Assembly (NCBI GenBank): GCA_905233895.1
Contig: CAJOFL010000038.1
Span: 1 to 44,119, forward strand
Direction: 5' to 3'
DNA from: an uncultured Bacteroidales bacterium
GTDB lineage: Bacteria; Bacteroidota; Bacteroidia; Bacteroidales; P3
Length of the DNA stretch: 44,119 nt
In this document: positions 1 through 10,491 of the stretch, one piece after another
Position numbering within the stretch: position 1 is the stretch's first letter
Layout: the number at the start of each line of letters is the position of its first letter
Program-made: the position numbers and the translations under genes
The notes under the pieces: model-generated
The model's database searches: none
What the model was told of the DNA's origin: nothing
The model's input: the letters and a program-made list of their open reading frames with translations, nothing else

Positions 1-791
1 TCATCGTCATCGAAGGGGTATGGCTCAACCTGCTCCTGGTCGACCATGCACTCACTCCGCAGAACAGCCTCCTGCCCACACTGCTTTATATCGTATGCAT
101 GAGTGCCCCGGCCACCACTCTCACCCCTATGGTGCTGGCCAATCTGGCGCTCATAGGCTGTGTCCGCCAGCTCCTCTTGAAGGGTACGCTCCTCACCATC
201 TCCACCGGCCGTGCCTGTGCGGCTACGGCCTTTATCGGCCTCGCAACCCTTTTCTACCTGCCGGCCGCCTTGATGATTGTCGGCTACATGTTGGCCGCCA
301 TCAACTACCGCCTCTACAGTTGGAAGGACTGGGCCGTGCTTTTCCTCGGTTTCCTTGCCCCGTATGTGACGCTGGTCATTGTGCTGATGTACACCGAAGG
401 GCTTGCCGAATGGTGGCAGGGTGTGGCCGAAAGCGTTGGCTCCATGCGCACCACGGTGGGCGACTTCACCCTCTGGCAGGCGCTTGGCAATGCCGTGTTG
501 TTGGCAGTGATGCTGGGCGGAGTGGCCGCCGTATGGACCCTCTATGGCGAACATACCGTTGTATGGCAGAAAAACGCCACCTCCCTCCTGGCTTATATTG
601 TCGGAGCCGTCGCCATGCTCTTCGTTACCTGCCTTTTCACCGCCGACATGCAGCTCTTTGCCCCGGCATTCACTTTCTGCGTCACCTGCCTGCTGACGCC
701 TCCTTCCCGCACTATTGTGCGTCGCAAACGGCGCGAATGGACTTTCACCGCATCGCTTATCCTCATTATAGTTGCCGCCCTGATATGCTAG
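1..791 (+). CDS. Multi-pass membrane protein, 5' truncated by window edge
   Basis: The reading frame is open from base 3 and runs into a TAG at 789-791, so the start lies outside the window and about 262 residues are visible. The protein is a chain of strongly hydrophobic segments separated by short polar loops, with a basic stretch (RRKRRE) before the last segment, so it is an integral inner-membrane protein with roughly seven visible helices. An internal ATG at 99 could be mistaken for the start, but the frame upstream continues as typical membrane sequence. The stop overlaps the start of rnhB by 7 nt, which suggests translational coupling. I do not recognise a catalytic motif. Small Bacteroidota membrane families such as DUF6427 have this look, but the assignment is only a guess. 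Confidence 0.7.
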   Translation, partial: IVIEGVWLNLLLVDHALTPQNSLLPTLLYIVCMSAPATTLTPMVLANLALIGCVRQLLLKGTLLTISTGRACAATAFIGLATLFYLPAALMIVGYMLAAINYRLYSWKDWAVLFLGFLAPYVTLVIVLMYTEGLAEWWQGVAESVGSMRTTVGDFTLWQALGNAVLLAVMLGGVAAVWTLYGEHTVVWQKNATSLLAYIVGAVAMLFVTCLFTADMQLFAPAFTFCVTCLLTPPSRTIVRRKRREWTFTASLILIIVAALIC

Positions 792-1429
792 CCCCCTGCC
801 TGACACCCGGCCGCCGTGAGGCGGGATGCGACGAGGCGGGCCGCGGCCCGCTGGCCGGCCCTGTGACTGCCGCCGCCGTTCTGCTGCCCGAGGGCTATTC
901 CAACCCCGCGCTAAACGACTCGAAGAAACTCTCCGAACGCCAGCGCGAAGCATTGCGCCCGGTAATCGAGGCTGAGGCCGACGCCTGGGCCGTCGCTACC
1001 GTGTCGCCAGAAGAAATCGACCGACTCAACATACTACATGCAGCCACCCATGCCATGTGCCTTGCCGTCAAGGCTCTCCTGGGCGAGAAAGCCGAGGGTG
1101 TCACGGCCGGTGGCCGTCGTCTAGGCAAAGCCAGGCCGGAATTCCTCCTTGTAGACGGCAACAAATTCTACAACGAGACATCGCTGCCCTACATCACCGT
1201 CGTGGGCGGCGACGCCAAATACATGGCCATTGCCGCCGCCAGCATCCTGGCCAAGACCTACCGCGACGACGCCATGACACGCCTCGCCGAAGCGTTTCCG
1301 GGCTACGGCTGGGAGCGCAACAAAGGCTATCCCACTGTCGAACACTACGATGCCATCGAGCGCCTCGGCATAACTCCCCATCATCGACGCTCGTTCACCC
1401 TCTACCGTCAACATACTCTCTTCGAATAA
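785..1429 (+). CDS. rnhB: Ribonuclease HII
   Basis: Endonuclease that removes ribonucleotides and RNA primers from RNA-DNA hybrids. The 214-residue product carries the family signature GCDEAGRGPLAGPV with catalytic acidic residues D16 and E17, then VDGNKF and ASILAKTYRD further on. The frame is open far upstream, but the ATG at 785 places the DEAGRG motif at the usual distance from the N-terminus, and it overlaps the stop of the preceding membrane-protein gene. A short Gly/Arg-rich insertion before the VDGNKF strand makes it slightly longer than the E. coli enzyme. It is followed 14 nt later by the DUF6913 gene, so the cluster is probably one transcript. Confidence 0.95.
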   Translation: MLAPCLTPGRREAGCDEAGRGPLAGPVTAAAVLLPEGYSNPALNDSKKLSERQREALRPVIEAEADAWAVATVSPEEIDRLNILHAATHAMCLAVKALLGEKAEGVTAGGRRLGKARPEFLLVDGNKFYNETSLPYITVVGGDAKYMAIAAASILAKTYRDDAMTRLAEAFPGYGWERNKGYPTVEHYDAIERLGITPHHRRSFTLYRQHTLFE

Positions 1430-1443
1430 AAAGAACAAATAAT

Positions 1444-1989
1444 ATGGCTAATTTCATCAAGGAAATCCACCGCAAGAAGGTCATCCGCGACCTGATGAAC
1501 ACCCCCCGCGACAAAAAAATCGACAATATCCAGGAGGTGAAAACCATCGGCGTCATCTGCCGCCTCGACAACGAACAGCACTGGAACATCCTGAACCATT
1601 TCGCCAAGGTGATGGAAAACCAGGGCAAGCATGTTCATATCATCGCCCTCCTCCCCAAGGACCAAGAGCTTGGCTTCGTTATCACCCACCAGAACACCTA
1701 CATCTGCCGCGGTAAGACCGACTTCAATTTCTGGGGCCTGCCCAGCGACGAGGCAATACGCCCCTTTGTCGGACGCCACTACGACCTCCTGATTGACACC
1801 ATAGGCGAGGAAAACTTCTTCGCACAGTATATGGCACTCAGCACCGACGCCAGCCTCAAGGTGGTCTATGCCACCCCGGCCGAGGATCCCTCCGAGGTGT
1901 TCGACCTCATTATCCGTGGCGACGGCGCCGTGGACCTCAAATACTTCTTCAACAATGTCATTGAATATCTTGGAATGATTCATAAATAA
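1444..1989 (+). CDS. DUF6913-like protein
   Basis: A 181-residue soluble protein with no signal peptide or membrane segment. It begins MANFIKEIHRKK, then shows alternating strands and helices (KTIGVICRL, HVHIIALLP, YDLLIDT, LKVVYAT), a Rossmann-like pattern. In Bacteroidota a protein of this size and pattern commonly lies directly before dapA and is annotated DUF6913; the position here fits (10-nt gap to dapA). No catalytic motif is evident and the function is unknown. The ATG at 1444 was chosen because the upstream in-frame extension overlaps rnhB and is low-quality sequence. Confidence 0.8.
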   Translation: MANFIKEIHRKKVIRDLMNTPRDKKIDNIQEVKTIGVICRLDNEQHWNILNHFAKVMENQGKHVHIIALLPKDQELGFVITHQNTYICRGKTDFNFWGLPSDEAIRPFVGRHYDLLIDTIGEENFFAQYMALSTDASLKVVYATPAEDPSEVFDLIIRGDGAVDLKYFFNNVIEYLGMIHK

Positions 1990-1999
1990 ATCACCGTTC

Positions 2000-2890
2000 A
2001 TGAAAGCAAGACCCTTCAGCGGCACAGGCGTGGCCCTAGTCACACCTTTCCGCAAGCAGCAGGAGAATGTCGACTTCACCAAGTTGGAGCATCTCATAGA
2101 GACCATTATCGCCTCGGGCGTGGACTATATCGTTGCCCTTGGCACCACTAGCGAGGCTGCCACCATGACCGAGAGCGAACGCTCGGCGGTGCAGGAATTT
2201 ATCGTTGAGACCGTAGGCGGACGCCTGCCCATTATGCTCGGTCTCGGTGGAAACAATACCCTCAGCCTTACTGACACCCTCGCCGCCACCAACTTCGACG
2301 GCATCAGTGGTATCCTGTCAGTGGCGCCCTACTACAACAAGCCCAACCAGCGAGGCCTCCTGCAGCACTACCGTTCGGTGGCCGAAGCGTCGCCCGTGCC
2401 AGTGGTTATCTATAACGTGCCGGGCCGCACTGGGGTGAATATCAGTGCTGAAACTACGCTCACCCTGGCCAAGGAATGCCCCAATATTTTAGGTATAAAA
2501 GAGGCTTCTGGCAATATGGCCCAGGTCATGGAAATTCTCCGTCAGCGCCCCGACGGCTTCAGCGTCATCAGTGGCGACGACTCACTGACCCTACCCATGC
2601 TTGCCATGGGTGCCGATGGCGTCATTAGCGTTATGGCCAACGCTCTGCCCAAGGAGATGGGCCAGATGGTTAAATTCGCCCTTAAAGGCGAGCTCAAGAA
2701 GGCCCTGCCGCTCCACTACCGTATGCTACCTCTGATGAACGCCATCTTCGACGAAGGCAACCCCACAGGTATCAAGGCCCTGATGGAAATCCAGGGGTTG
2801 ATTAACAATGTGCTGCGACTCCCGTTGGTGAAAGCCAGCAAGCAGCTGACCAACAAGCTCTCGACCCTCTACAATGAGTTCAACGGTTGA
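2000..2890 (+). CDS. dapA: 4-hydroxy-tetrahydrodipicolinate synthase
   Basis: Condenses pyruvate with aspartate semialdehyde, the first committed step towards diaminopimelate and lysine, in the cytoplasm. The 296-residue TIM barrel has the expected landmarks: GTTSEAATM for pyruvate binding, Y138 in VIYNVPGRTG with R143, and the Schiff-base lysine K167 in LGIKEASGN. The length matches the family. It lies between the DUF6913 gene and a polyprenyl-synthetase-like gene whose start overlaps its last 17 nt, so the three are probably co-translated. Confidence 0.97.
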   Translation: MKARPFSGTGVALVTPFRKQQENVDFTKLEHLIETIIASGVDYIVALGTTSEAATMTESERSAVQEFIVETVGGRLPIMLGLGGNNTLSLTDTLAATNFDGISGILSVAPYYNKPNQRGLLQHYRSVAEASPVPVVIYNVPGRTGVNISAETTLTLAKECPNILGIKEASGNMAQVMEILRQRPDGFSVISGDDSLTLPMLAMGADGVISVMANALPKEMGQMVKFALKGELKKALPLHYRMLPLMNAIFDEGNPTGIKALMEIQGLINNVLRLPLVKASKQLTNKLSTLYNEFNG

Positions 2891-3560
2891 CCTCGAAGCC
2901 GTTCGTGCCGAGTATCTGCGCCGCATGACAGGTGGCCAGGGTACCTTGCTGCGCCAGGTCGAGGATTATGCTTCCTCGCGTTGCGGAAAGATGCTGCGCC
3001 CACAGCTTACACTTCTTGCTGCCGCCACACTCGGCCCCGAGGTGCTCAACTCTCGCCGAACACTTCTCGCTGCCACTGCTGTTGAGATGCTGCACAATAC
3101 ATCGCTGCTCCACGATGATGTGATAGATGGCGACAGCGAGCGTCGTGGACAGCCAAGTGTCAACGCCCGTTGGGGCAACCGCGTAGCTGTACTTGTGGGC
3201 GACTACCATCTGGCGCAGCTTATGCAATTGCTTGACGAGATGGATGACCCCGAGGCATCGCGCATGATAAACCGCACCGTTACCGCTATGACCGAGGCCG
3301 AACTGATGGCCCTTGAGGAACTGCCGCTTGACAGCGGGCGTTATATGGACATTATCGACGGCAAGACCGCACGGCTCTTTGCCACCGCTTGTGCCCTTGG
3401 GAACCCGGAGTATGAAGATTTCGGCCTGCATTACGGTCGCCTCTTCCAACTGCGCGACGACCGGGCCGACGGCGAGACAACGCCATGGACCGACGAACTT
3501 ATCAATGCTGAAAAAGCGACCCTCGATGCAATAAAACACAAACTTCCGATACAAATCTAA
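2874..3560 (+). CDS. Short polyprenyl-synthetase-like protein
   Basis: Related to trans-isoprenyl diphosphate synthases, which elongate allylic diphosphates for quinone and cell-wall lipid carriers. The first aspartate-rich motif is intact (LLHDDVID, near residue 81), as are the GKMLRPQL start and the VGDYHLAQLM segment. The second aspartate motif is present as FQLRDDRAD, but the usual segment after it (the GK..D..EGK.TLP region and about 80-100 C-terminal residues) is missing. The protein is 228 residues against about 320 for the family. There is no leftover coding sequence before the next gene at 3574, so this is a compact or internally deleted form rather than a simple frameshift. Activity cannot be assumed. 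Confidence 0.8.
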   Translation: MSSTVDLEAVRAEYLRRMTGGQGTLLRQVEDYASSRCGKMLRPQLTLLAAATLGPEVLNSRRTLLAATAVEMLHNTSLLHDDVIDGDSERRGQPSVNARWGNRVAVLVGDYHLAQLMQLLDEMDDPEASRMINRTVTAMTEAELMALEELPLDSGRYMDIIDGKTARLFATACALGNPEYEDFGLHYGRLFQLRDDRADGETTPWTDELINAEKATLDAIKHKLPIQI

Positions 3561-3573
3561 AAACAACATAACA

Positions 3574-4068
3574 ATGAAGAAACTTATCCTTTTCATCTGT
3601 GGCCTCGTAATGGCCGGCGGCCTTATGGCCCAGGGCGCCAAGATGCCCGAGAACATCACCATCAAGGCTCTCGACGGCCAAAGCGTACAGACTTCAGTCA
3701 TAAACAACAATGGCAAGCCCATGATTATTAGTTTCTGGGCCACATGGTGCAAGCCATGCAACCGTGAGCTGGACGCCATCAAGGAGGTTTATGATGAGTG
3801 GCAGGACGAGACCGGAGTAAAGCTTGTTGCCATCTCCATCGACGACGCCCGCTCGGCCGCCCGTGTCAAACCGTGGGTTGACGGAAAAGACTGGCCCTAT
3901 GAGGTCTATATCGACCAGAACAAGGACTTCGCCCGTGCCATGAACGTGGTGAATGTTCCGCATACTTTCCTCATCAACGGCGAAGGTGAAATCGTGTGGC
4001 AGCACACAAGCTACCAGGATGGTGGCGAAGAGGAAATGATTGAGAAGGTGCGCGAACTGCTCAAATAA
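3574..4068 (+). CDS. TlpA/ResA-like periplasmic thioredoxin
   Basis: A 164-residue exported thiol-disulfide protein. An N-terminal signal peptide ends near GGLMAQ (residue 20), followed by an AhpC/TSA-thioredoxin fold with active site WCKPC (C59, C62) after SFWATW, and the conserved cis-proline region NVPHTFLIN near residue 130. Such proteins reduce disulfides in the periplasm, for example in cytochrome c maturation or general repair; the partner is not evident here. It is the last gene of the leftmost operon and is followed by a strong hairpin terminator. Confidence 0.9.
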   Translation: MKKLILFICGLVMAGGLMAQGAKMPENITIKALDGQSVQTSVINNNGKPMIISFWATWCKPCNRELDAIKEVYDEWQDETGVKLVAISIDDARSAARVKPWVDGKDWPYEVYIDQNKDFARAMNVVNVPHTFLINGEGEIVWQHTSYQDGGEEEMIEKVRELLK

Positions 4069-4092
4069 AAATTTTTCTCCCAAACACCCCAT

Positions 4093-4136
4093 ACCGCCGT
4101 CTGTTCCTTGCTCGGAGAACAGACGGCGGTTCTTCG
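4093..4136 (+). terminator. Rho-independent-type terminator after the thioredoxin gene
   Basis: A perfect 14-bp inverted repeat, ACCGCCGTCTGTTC at 4093-4106 and its complement at 4117-4130, encloses a 10-nt loop. It is followed by a modest T-rich tail. It lies 25 nt after the thioredoxin stop and before the gyrB promoter. Confidence 0.8.
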
Positions 4137-4194
4137 TGTTGAATAATTGTTCATAAATATATATAATAAATATATACATGTCGGATTTTTTTTG

Positions 4195-4202
4195 TATTTT
4201 TG
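4195..4202 (+). promoter_or_regulatory. Bacteroidota -7 element before gyrB
   Basis: TATTTTTG matches the TAnnTTTG -7 consensus and lies 32 nt before the gyrB ATG in an AT-rich stretch. No clear TTTG -33 partner is visible at the normal distance, so this is a moderate call. Confidence 0.6.
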
Positions 4203-4221
4203 CACTTTAATCAAGAAATAA

Positions 4222-6174
<1,953 letters not shown>

Positions 6175-6187
6175 AAAACGTATTACC

Positions 6188-6937
6188 ATGGATAAAAGAA
6201 ACCTACTCCTTATCAGCAACAGCACCATGCGTGGCGAGGCTTACCTCGGCTGGTGCAAGGACATGATTGCCGACTTCTGCCGTCGACACAATGTGAAAAA
6301 GGTACTCTTTGTACCATACGCTGGCGTTTCGCTGGCAGAGGGTGGACTCACCAAGAGTTACGACGCCTATGAAAAGAAAGTTGCTGCCGTCTATAAAGAG
6401 TTCGGCGTGAAACTCACTTCCGTTCATCACAAGGCATTGCCCATCAACGCTGTGTATGACACCGACTGTGTGGCAGTGGGCGGTGGCAACACCTTCCACC
6501 TTGTCCGCGAGTTGCAGCGCACAGGTCTTATGCAGGCTATCCGTCAGCGCGCCTTCGACGGCATGCCCTACATGGGATGGAGCGCAGGCAGCAACGTGGC
6601 TGGCCCCACGCTCTGTACCACAAACGACATGCCTATTGTCATGCCCGCTTCGTTCGACTGCATGGGCCTGGTGCCATTCCAAATAAATCCGCACTACACC
6701 GACTTCTTTGACCCGAAGCATGGAGGCGAGACCCGTGACGACCGTCTGAAGGAGTACATTATGGTCAACCCCAAGGCAACCGTCGCTGCTATCCGCGAAG
6801 CCACCGCCCTGGTGCTCGAAGATGGCAAGTTGAAACTTATTGGCAAGCCTAACAAAATGAAGGTCTTTAAGACCAACATGGCCAACACCAAAGAATACGG
6901 CCTCCGCAGCAATATTAACTTCCTCTTAAAAGCATAA
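6188..6937 (+). CDS. pepE: Dipeptidase E (peptidase family S51)
   Basis: Cytoplasmic serine peptidase that cleaves Asp-X dipeptides. The 249-residue protein has the nucleophile S132 in GWSAGSN, the GGGNTFHLVREL segment, and NPHYTDFF, which supplies the conserved His region. It is about 20 residues longer than E. coli PepE, mainly at the C-terminus. An in-frame ATG at 6167 would overlap the gyrB stop and add a poor basic extension (MHKKRIT); the ATG at 6188 gives the normal N-terminus. It starts 13 nt after gyrB and ends 4 nt before the DUF805 gene. Confidence 0.9.
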   Translation: MDKRNLLLISNSTMRGEAYLGWCKDMIADFCRRHNVKKVLFVPYAGVSLAEGGLTKSYDAYEKKVAAVYKEFGVKLTSVHHKALPINAVYDTDCVAVGGGNTFHLVRELQRTGLMQAIRQRAFDGMPYMGWSAGSNVAGPTLCTTNDMPIVMPASFDCMGLVPFQINPHYTDFFDPKHGGETRDDRLKEYIMVNPKATVAAIREATALVLEDGKLKLIGKPNKMKVFKTNMANTKEYGLRSNINFLLKA

Positions 6938-6941
6938 CATT

Positions 6942-7475
6942 ATGAAATGGTTTATCAAATGTCTAAAGCAGTATGCTGACTTTGAAGGTCGCGCTCGCCG
7001 TAAAGAGTACTGGTGGTTTATACTTATCAACTTCATCATCTCGATGATATTACTCATCGGATGGATGGTGCCTTTCTTCAAAATGGCTTTTGTCGCTGCT
7101 TCTACAGGTAGTGAAGACTTCAACCCGATGGAAGTATTATCTACAATGATGAAGAATCCATTCATGTATCTGTATCTTGTATACTATCTTGCAGTGCTAA
7201 TTCCTAGCATTGCCGTGATGGTGCGCCGTCTGCACGATACCGGGAAATCGGGATTATGGGTATTTTTGCTTGTTGGAGGCTCCATTCTGGGTTCATTCGC
7301 CAGTTTGTTTCAAACGATAAGTTATGGGTTATACGTGGTACTGGCTCTTGTTTGTATTGCAACAACAATACTTGGTCTGGTCTGGTTGTTCACCGATTCT
7401 CAATATGGCCCTAACCAGTACGGTCCTAACCCCAAAGGCGAAGGCAATAATGAAACTCCTGTCGAAACAGAATAA
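6942..7475 (+). CDS. DUF805 family membrane protein
   Basis: A 177-residue inner-membrane protein. It has the family hallmarks: an N-terminal F.GRARRKEYWWF segment, four hydrophobic helices, the VRRLHDTGKSGLW loop, and the C-terminal DSQYGPNQYGPNPKG motif. DUF805 proteins are widespread and of unknown function. The segment between the first two helices (ASTGSEDFNPMEVLSTMMKN) is longer than the minimal family form. The gene is last in the gyrB-pepE unit and is followed by a terminator. Confidence 0.9.
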   Translation: MKWFIKCLKQYADFEGRARRKEYWWFILINFIISMILLIGWMVPFFKMAFVAASTGSEDFNPMEVLSTMMKNPFMYLYLVYYLAVLIPSIAVMVRRLHDTGKSGLWVFLLVGGSILGSFASLFQTISYGLYVVLALVCIATTILGLVWLFTDSQYGPNQYGPNPKGEGNNETPVETE

Positions 7476-7538
7476 ACCGTTATAAAGAAGACGTTATATT
7501 CGACGACGAGACTGTGCGCTTGCCGCGATATAAAGGAA

Positions 7539-7570
7539 AAAGGGCTGCGATTGCAGCCCTTTCTTTTTTA
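7539..7570. terminator. Bidirectional terminator between convergent genes
   Basis: AAAGGGCTGC (7539-7548) and its complement GCAGCCCTTT (7553-7562) form a 10-bp stem with a GATT loop. CTTTTTT follows on the plus strand. Read on the minus strand the stem is followed by TTTTCCTTTA, so it can stop both the DUF805 and DUF4954 transcripts. Confidence 0.85.
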
Positions 7571-9361
7571 TGCCATGACGGCGTCGCGCTCGGTATCGTT
7601 CCAGTAGGTCATTCTACGGAAGGGGTTTATGTCGTCCTTATGTCGGCTTGAGGCCTTCTCTTGCTCGATATGAGCTTGTATGGCAGAATACTCAAGCAAC
7701 GACTGCTTCCAGAGGTTTTCGTCGAGCCGTGTAGTACCGTTGAGAGTACAGAGCACATGGGCGGCGTGGGCGCACACGAGGGCGGGGTAGGCCTGCCAGA
7801 GGGTATCCATACGGTCGTGAAGTTGTTTCCAACTACTGACTGCACCGCTTTCCACGTCGGCGATTAACTGCTCCATGTCGGGTTTAGACACAAGTTGTCC
7901 GCCGATGTTGACCCATTCGGTTACGGCCTTGGGCTGTTCAGGCGGCAAAGTTTCTCCATAGGCGGCAGTGAGACGCTTCATGGCGTAGAACAACAGCATC
8001 TGGCGATAGGCAGCCAAACCCTCCTTTGCTTTGAGTACCACAGTGGGGCGCTTGCTTTTTTCCATACCGTTTGCATAGACAACACCGTCCTTGGCATCTG
8101 CCATCCACGTGCGCAGCAGGTCCATGCCGCGGAGAATTTCCTCAGCGGTATCTGGTGCAAGGTTATCGAACTCGATATGCTGTGCCTTGAAAACCCGTTT
8201 GTCTCGCTTGGCGAACTTTTTGCTGTTGCGGTCGATGGCGTACATGTTGTACATCCACCAGTAGGCGGGCATCACCTCCAACTGGTCCTTGGCGGCATTG
8301 TTGTTCACCAATGCGAATGGCAGCGTGATGTCAAGCTCGGCGGGGTAGTCGGCTTTCGCCAGCAGACAGTAGGAGGAGAATCGGGAGGAATGCTTGAACG
8401 AACAGCAGAGGCCAGGCCAGAAGCCGCGCCCTGCGGCAATCTCTCCGTCGGCGGTACGCGAGTTATGGTTCGAGCCGATAGTTCCTCCAGCGGCAATGTT
8501 GCTCTGACCCATGATGAGGCCGGCTATGAGGAACGAGTTGTTGTGGTGCTGCTCGTGGGCAGGGAATATGATGCTGTTGCCCACCTCGCATCGGGCAAGG
8601 GTTGAATTGTCTCCCACTACCGTGTCGTTAAGGCGCAGGCCGAACTCGAGATGCACATGCTCGCCTAGCAGGAACCGCATGGCAATGACACCATATTCCA
8701 ACTTGCAGCCGTAGCCAATGACACCATCGCCGAGGGCGATGCAGCCGTCAACCACCGTGCGGTCGTCGTTGGAGGAGAGGATAATGACGTTGTGTACCGA
8801 CTTGGTATTCTTCACTATGCAACAGTCACCCACGCGGCCATAGCGGCCATTGTCGGTAGAAAGCAGGTCGAAAGTGAATTGTTCCAGTTTGGTAATGAAC
8901 GTCTTGTGTCCACGGAAGCGAGCCCACATATATGCGTCGCCGATAGTCATGCCGCCGAATGGCAGCAGGCGTCGGCCGCCGTTCTCGTTCATCGGTTCGA
9001 GCCAAGCCACCGAGTGAGGGTCGGATGTGCAAGTCATCTCGTCGATATTGAACAGGAGAACGCCGTTGCCCAGCGTGTAGCCGCTGAGCATACGGACGTT
9101 GTGTATCACTGGGTTGTCGCCGACGGTGACGTCGGAAAGCGTCGAATTGTAGATGCCTTCGCGGAGTTGCAGGTCGCCTTCGCGGTGAACTGTGGCATCC
9201 ATCGGCCCCAGCCGAACCGGTCCGGCGAAGGAGTTTCCGCGCAGGCAAGCGGGGCAGAACGGCTCGGCAACCAGTACGTTGGCCCAGTTTTCGGCCCAGT
9301 TCCCTTGGCGTTCGAGCAGTTCAATCTCCGTGGCGGTCAGTTTGCGGTAGATGCTTGGCAT
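7568..9361 (-). CDS. DUF4954 left-handed beta-helix protein
   Basis: A 597-residue cytoplasmic protein. Residues of about 60-330 consist of hexapeptide-like repeats (VTVGDNPVIHNV, CIALGDGVIGYG, TIGSNHNSR and others) as in acyl- or nucleotidyl-transferase beta-helices, followed by an alpha-helical C-terminal part with PAYWWMYNMYAIDR. This is the Bacteroidota DUF4954 family, of unknown reaction. The gene begins 4 nt after the nagB stop on the same strand, a pairing that suggests a role in amino-sugar or UDP-sugar metabolism; that role is inference only. No catalytic residue can be named. Confidence 0.85.
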   Translation of the reverse strand: MPSIYRKLTATEIELLERQGNWAENWANVLVAEPFCPACLRGNSFAGPVRLGPMDATVHREGDLQLREGIYNSTLSDVTVGDNPVIHNVRMLSGYTLGNGVLLFNIDEMTCTSDPHSVAWLEPMNENGGRRLLPFGGMTIGDAYMWARFRGHKTFITKLEQFTFDLLSTDNGRYGRVGDCCIVKNTKSVHNVIILSSNDDRTVVDGCIALGDGVIGYGCKLEYGVIAMRFLLGEHVHLEFGLRLNDTVVGDNSTLARCEVGNSIIFPAHEQHHNNSFLIAGLIMGQSNIAAGGTIGSNHNSRTADGEIAAGRGFWPGLCCSFKHSSRFSSYCLLAKADYPAELDITLPFALVNNNAAKDQLEVMPAYWWMYNMYAIDRNSKKFAKRDKRVFKAQHIEFDNLAPDTAEEILRGMDLLRTWMADAKDGVVYANGMEKSKRPTVVLKAKEGLAAYRQMLLFYAMKRLTAAYGETLPPEQPKAVTEWVNIGGQLVSKPDMEQLIADVESGAVSSWKQLHDRMDTLWQAYPALVCAHAAHVLCTLNGTTRLDENLWKQSLLEYSAIQAHIEQEKASSRHKDDINPFRRMTYWNDTERDAVMA

Positions 9362-9365
9362 AGGC

Positions 9366-10187
9366 TTATTTGTAGAGGTTGATGTATTCCTCGATGCTGC
9401 CCTCGATGCGCTGCTTGTCTTTGAAATACTGGTAAGTGCTGATTTTCAGTTCGTCGCAGGCCTCTTCGTCGCACACTACCAGAGCCCGACGATGCATCTG
9501 CAGCATGCTGCTGGTCCACATGTGGTTCACACCGGTCTCGATCATGTGGTGCATGGCACGGGCTTTCTTCGGGCCGTTGCAGAGGATTAGCACCTCGCGA
9601 GCATCCATCACAGTGCCAACGCCGACGGTGAGAGCCTGTTTTGGAACGAGGTTCACGTCGTTGTCGAAGAAACGGCAATTGGCTTGTATAGTATTGGTGG
9701 TGAGTGTTTTGATACGTGTACGGCTGCTGAGCGAAGAGCCGGGTTCGTTGAATGCGATGTGTCCGTCAGGGCCAACGCCTCCCATGAAGAGGTCCACACC
9801 GCCGGCCTCGGCGATCATCTGTTCATAATGCTCACATTCAGCCATCAGGTCGGGCGCGTTGCCGTCGAGGATGTGTACGTTCTCCGGCTTGATGTCGATA
9901 TGTCCGAAGAAGTTGGTCCACATGAATGAGTGGTAGCTCTCGGGGTGTTTCACGTCGAGGCCGACATACTCGTCCATGTTGAAAGTCACCACATTGCGGA
10001 AGCTTACGATGCCCCGTTTATTGAGTTCTACCAGATGTTGGTAGAGGCCCAGGGGCGAACTTCCGGTGGGGCATCCGAGTACAAACGGGTGCTCCTCAGT
10101 GGGATTGAAGTCAATGATTCGTTTGGCCACATAGTTTGCAGCCCAGACTGACATTTCGTCATAGTCTTTTGTAATGATTACGCGCAT
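9366..10187 (-). CDS. nagB: Glucosamine-6-phosphate deaminase
   Basis: Converts glucosamine-6-phosphate to fructose-6-phosphate and ammonia, the entry point of amino-sugar carbon into glycolysis. The 273-residue product shows GCPTGSSPLGLY, then D72 in TFNMDEYVGL, and D141, H143 and E148 in GPDGHIAFNEPGSS, the same numbering as the E. coli enzyme. An upstream in-frame ATG (10220) would add 11 residues unlike the family; the ATG at 10187 gives the canonical MRVII start. A GH20 hexosaminidase elsewhere in the window could supply GlcNAc for this pathway. Confidence 0.95.
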   Translation of the reverse strand: MRVIITKDYDEMSVWAANYVAKRIIDFNPTEEHPFVLGCPTGSSPLGLYQHLVELNKRGIVSFRNVVTFNMDEYVGLDVKHPESYHSFMWTNFFGHIDIKPENVHILDGNAPDLMAECEHYEQMIAEAGGVDLFMGGVGPDGHIAFNEPGSSLSSRTRIKTLTTNTIQANCRFFDNDVNLVPKQALTVGVGTVMDAREVLILCNGPKKARAMHHMIETGVNHMWTSSMLQMHRRALVVCDEEACDELKISTYQYFKDKQRIEGSIEEYINLYK

Positions 10188-10230
10188 ATATTTTGAGTTT
10201 GGGGTGAATATTTTCCGCAATTCCGATTTG

Positions 10231-10238
10231 CAAAGTTA
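10231..10238 (-). promoter_or_regulatory. -7 element of the nagB-DUF4954 promoter
   Basis: On the minus strand TAACTTTG matches TAnnTTTG, 44 nt before the nagB start codon. The upstream region is AT-rich; no well-spaced TTTG is clear. Confidence 0.65.
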
Positions 10239-10293
10239 CGACTTTTTTCGGAATGCTTAAAAATATTTTTCAAAAAACATTCAACTGTCGGAT

Positions 10294-10397
10294 AATCAGC
10301 GATATAAAATGTTAAAAATTGTATAACCGCAAGAACGCCAGTTGGTTAGACCCACCTTCGCCTGATCAACGCCTGATCAACGCCTGATCAACGCCTG
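10294..10397 (+). repeat. Dispersed intergenic repeat, copy A
   Basis: This segment aligns along its length with 33081-33187. Both begin AATCAG, continue through ATGTTAAAAA and a TATAAC-CAAGA block, and end in an 11-bp-periodic tail. Both lie between divergently transcribed genes. It fills most of the 300-nt nagB/10492 intergenic region, which otherwise holds only the two promoters. Confidence 0.75.
10359..10397 (+). repeat. 11-bp tandem repeat, 3.5 copies
   Basis: CGCCTGATCAA is repeated perfectly three times (10359-10391) and followed by a partial fourth copy. The unit contains the palindrome TGATCA and is close to one helical turn, so the copies face the same side of DNA. It is the tail of dispersed repeat copy A. 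Confidence 0.9.
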
Positions 10398-10433
10398 CCT
10401 TGTTCTGCCATTTGATAGTGCATAAATAAATTT

Positions 10434-10465
10434 TTTGTGCGTATGTAAAAAAGTTTGTACCTTTG
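10434..10465 (+). promoter_or_regulatory. Promoter of the VTC operon
   Basis: TTTG at 10434-10437 and TACCTTTG at 10458-10465 are separated by 20 nt, a good match to the Bacteroidota -33/-7 consensus. It precedes the first gene of the operon by 26 nt and follows the 11-bp repeats directly. Confidence 0.85.
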
Positions 10466-10491
10466 CACAAAATATACATATCGAACATCTG

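Noticed and set aside
20-784. N-terminal extension of RNase HII
   Set aside because: This frame lies inside the coding region of the membrane protein; RNase HII motifs begin only after the ATG at 785.
10359-10397. CRISPR-like array
   Set aside because: The 11-bp units are contiguous without spacers and there are no cas genes.
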